13,315 bases of DNA from assembly GCA_964641715.1 (NCBI GenBank), contig CAZXMB010000083.1, positions 1 to 13,315 on the forward strand, read 5' to 3'. Source of the DNA: CAZXMB01 sp964641715 (lineage in GTDB: Bacteria > Desulfobacterota > BSN033 > UBA1163). The position numbers and the translations under genes are program-made. The notes below the pieces were generated by a model. That model was not told where the DNA came from, searched no databases, and saw only the letters and a program-made list of their open reading frames with translations. The stretch's first letter is position 1; the number at the start of each line of letters is the position of its first letter. Shown here piece after piece: positions 13,299 to 13,315 of this stretch.

Positions 13299-13315
13299 AC
13301 CCATAGATCCTGAAA

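Noticed and set aside
12855..13315. A cobalamin riboswitch for the B12-dependent reductase
   Set aside because: The upstream sequence lacks a B12-box-like core and the long structured leader needed; only a small hairpin is visible.
1..13315. CRISPR arrays, insertion sequences and rRNA genes
   Set aside because: No regularly spaced direct repeats, transposase frames or rRNA-like sequence were seen in the window.

Overview
The window looks like a chromosomal segment of a free-living anaerobic bacterium, most likely from the former Deltaproteobacteria (Desulfobacterota and relatives). The indications are the gene order ispE, tRNA-Gln, prs, rplY, pth, a cobalamin-dependent class II ribonucleotide reductase, a NifU-type Fe-S scaffold, and intergenic palindromes of a style I associate with that group. 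This is inference from gene content; no 16S rRNA or other decisive marker is present.

Region 1 (1-4079, minus strand) is core housekeeping. Read in the direction of transcription it holds a small predicted lipoprotein gene, ispE (isoprenoid synthesis), a tRNA-Gln(TTG), prs (PRPP synthase), rplY/ctc (ribosomal protein L25) and pth (peptidyl-tRNA hydrolase). A 93-bp imperfect palindrome lies between ispE and the tRNA gene. A well-formed sigma-70-type promoter, with TTGAAA and TATGAT separated by 17 bp, reads into the lipoprotein gene.

Region 2 (4080-4450) is a 371-bp gap between divergent genes. Its right half is strongly AT-rich and probably carries the promoter of the next operon.

Region 3 (4451-11049, plus strand) is the accessory part and the most interesting. 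Six tightly packed genes form an apparent operon: a PqqD-like protein (RiPP recognition element fold), an ATP-grasp ligase, a fold-type III PLP decarboxylase that is not a normal LysA, a urea-transporter-family membrane domain fused to an M23/LytM-type domain, an exported TPR protein and a second exported TPR protein. The decarboxylase has about 30 extra N-terminal residues with a YxxPxL motif followed by DKFG. These resemble the leader peptides that PqqD-like proteins bind in lasso-peptide and other RiPP systems, and no separate precursor peptide gene was recognised. My hypothesis is a leader-tethered ligase/decarboxylase pathway that makes a small amino compound or peptide conjugate, coupled to a channel-like membrane protein and envelope TPR proteins. 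An ATP-grasp/decarboxylase pair acting on a tethered amino acid is known from butirosin biosynthesis (BtrJ/BtrK), but the product here cannot be read from sequence.

Region 4 (11121-13123, minus strand) holds a NifU C-terminal-domain protein followed by a class II (adenosylcobalamin) ribonucleotide reductase gene, convergent with the accessory operon. The window ends in a short non-coding stretch with one perfect 9-bp hairpin and what may be the first arm of another, resembling REP-like intergenic repeats.
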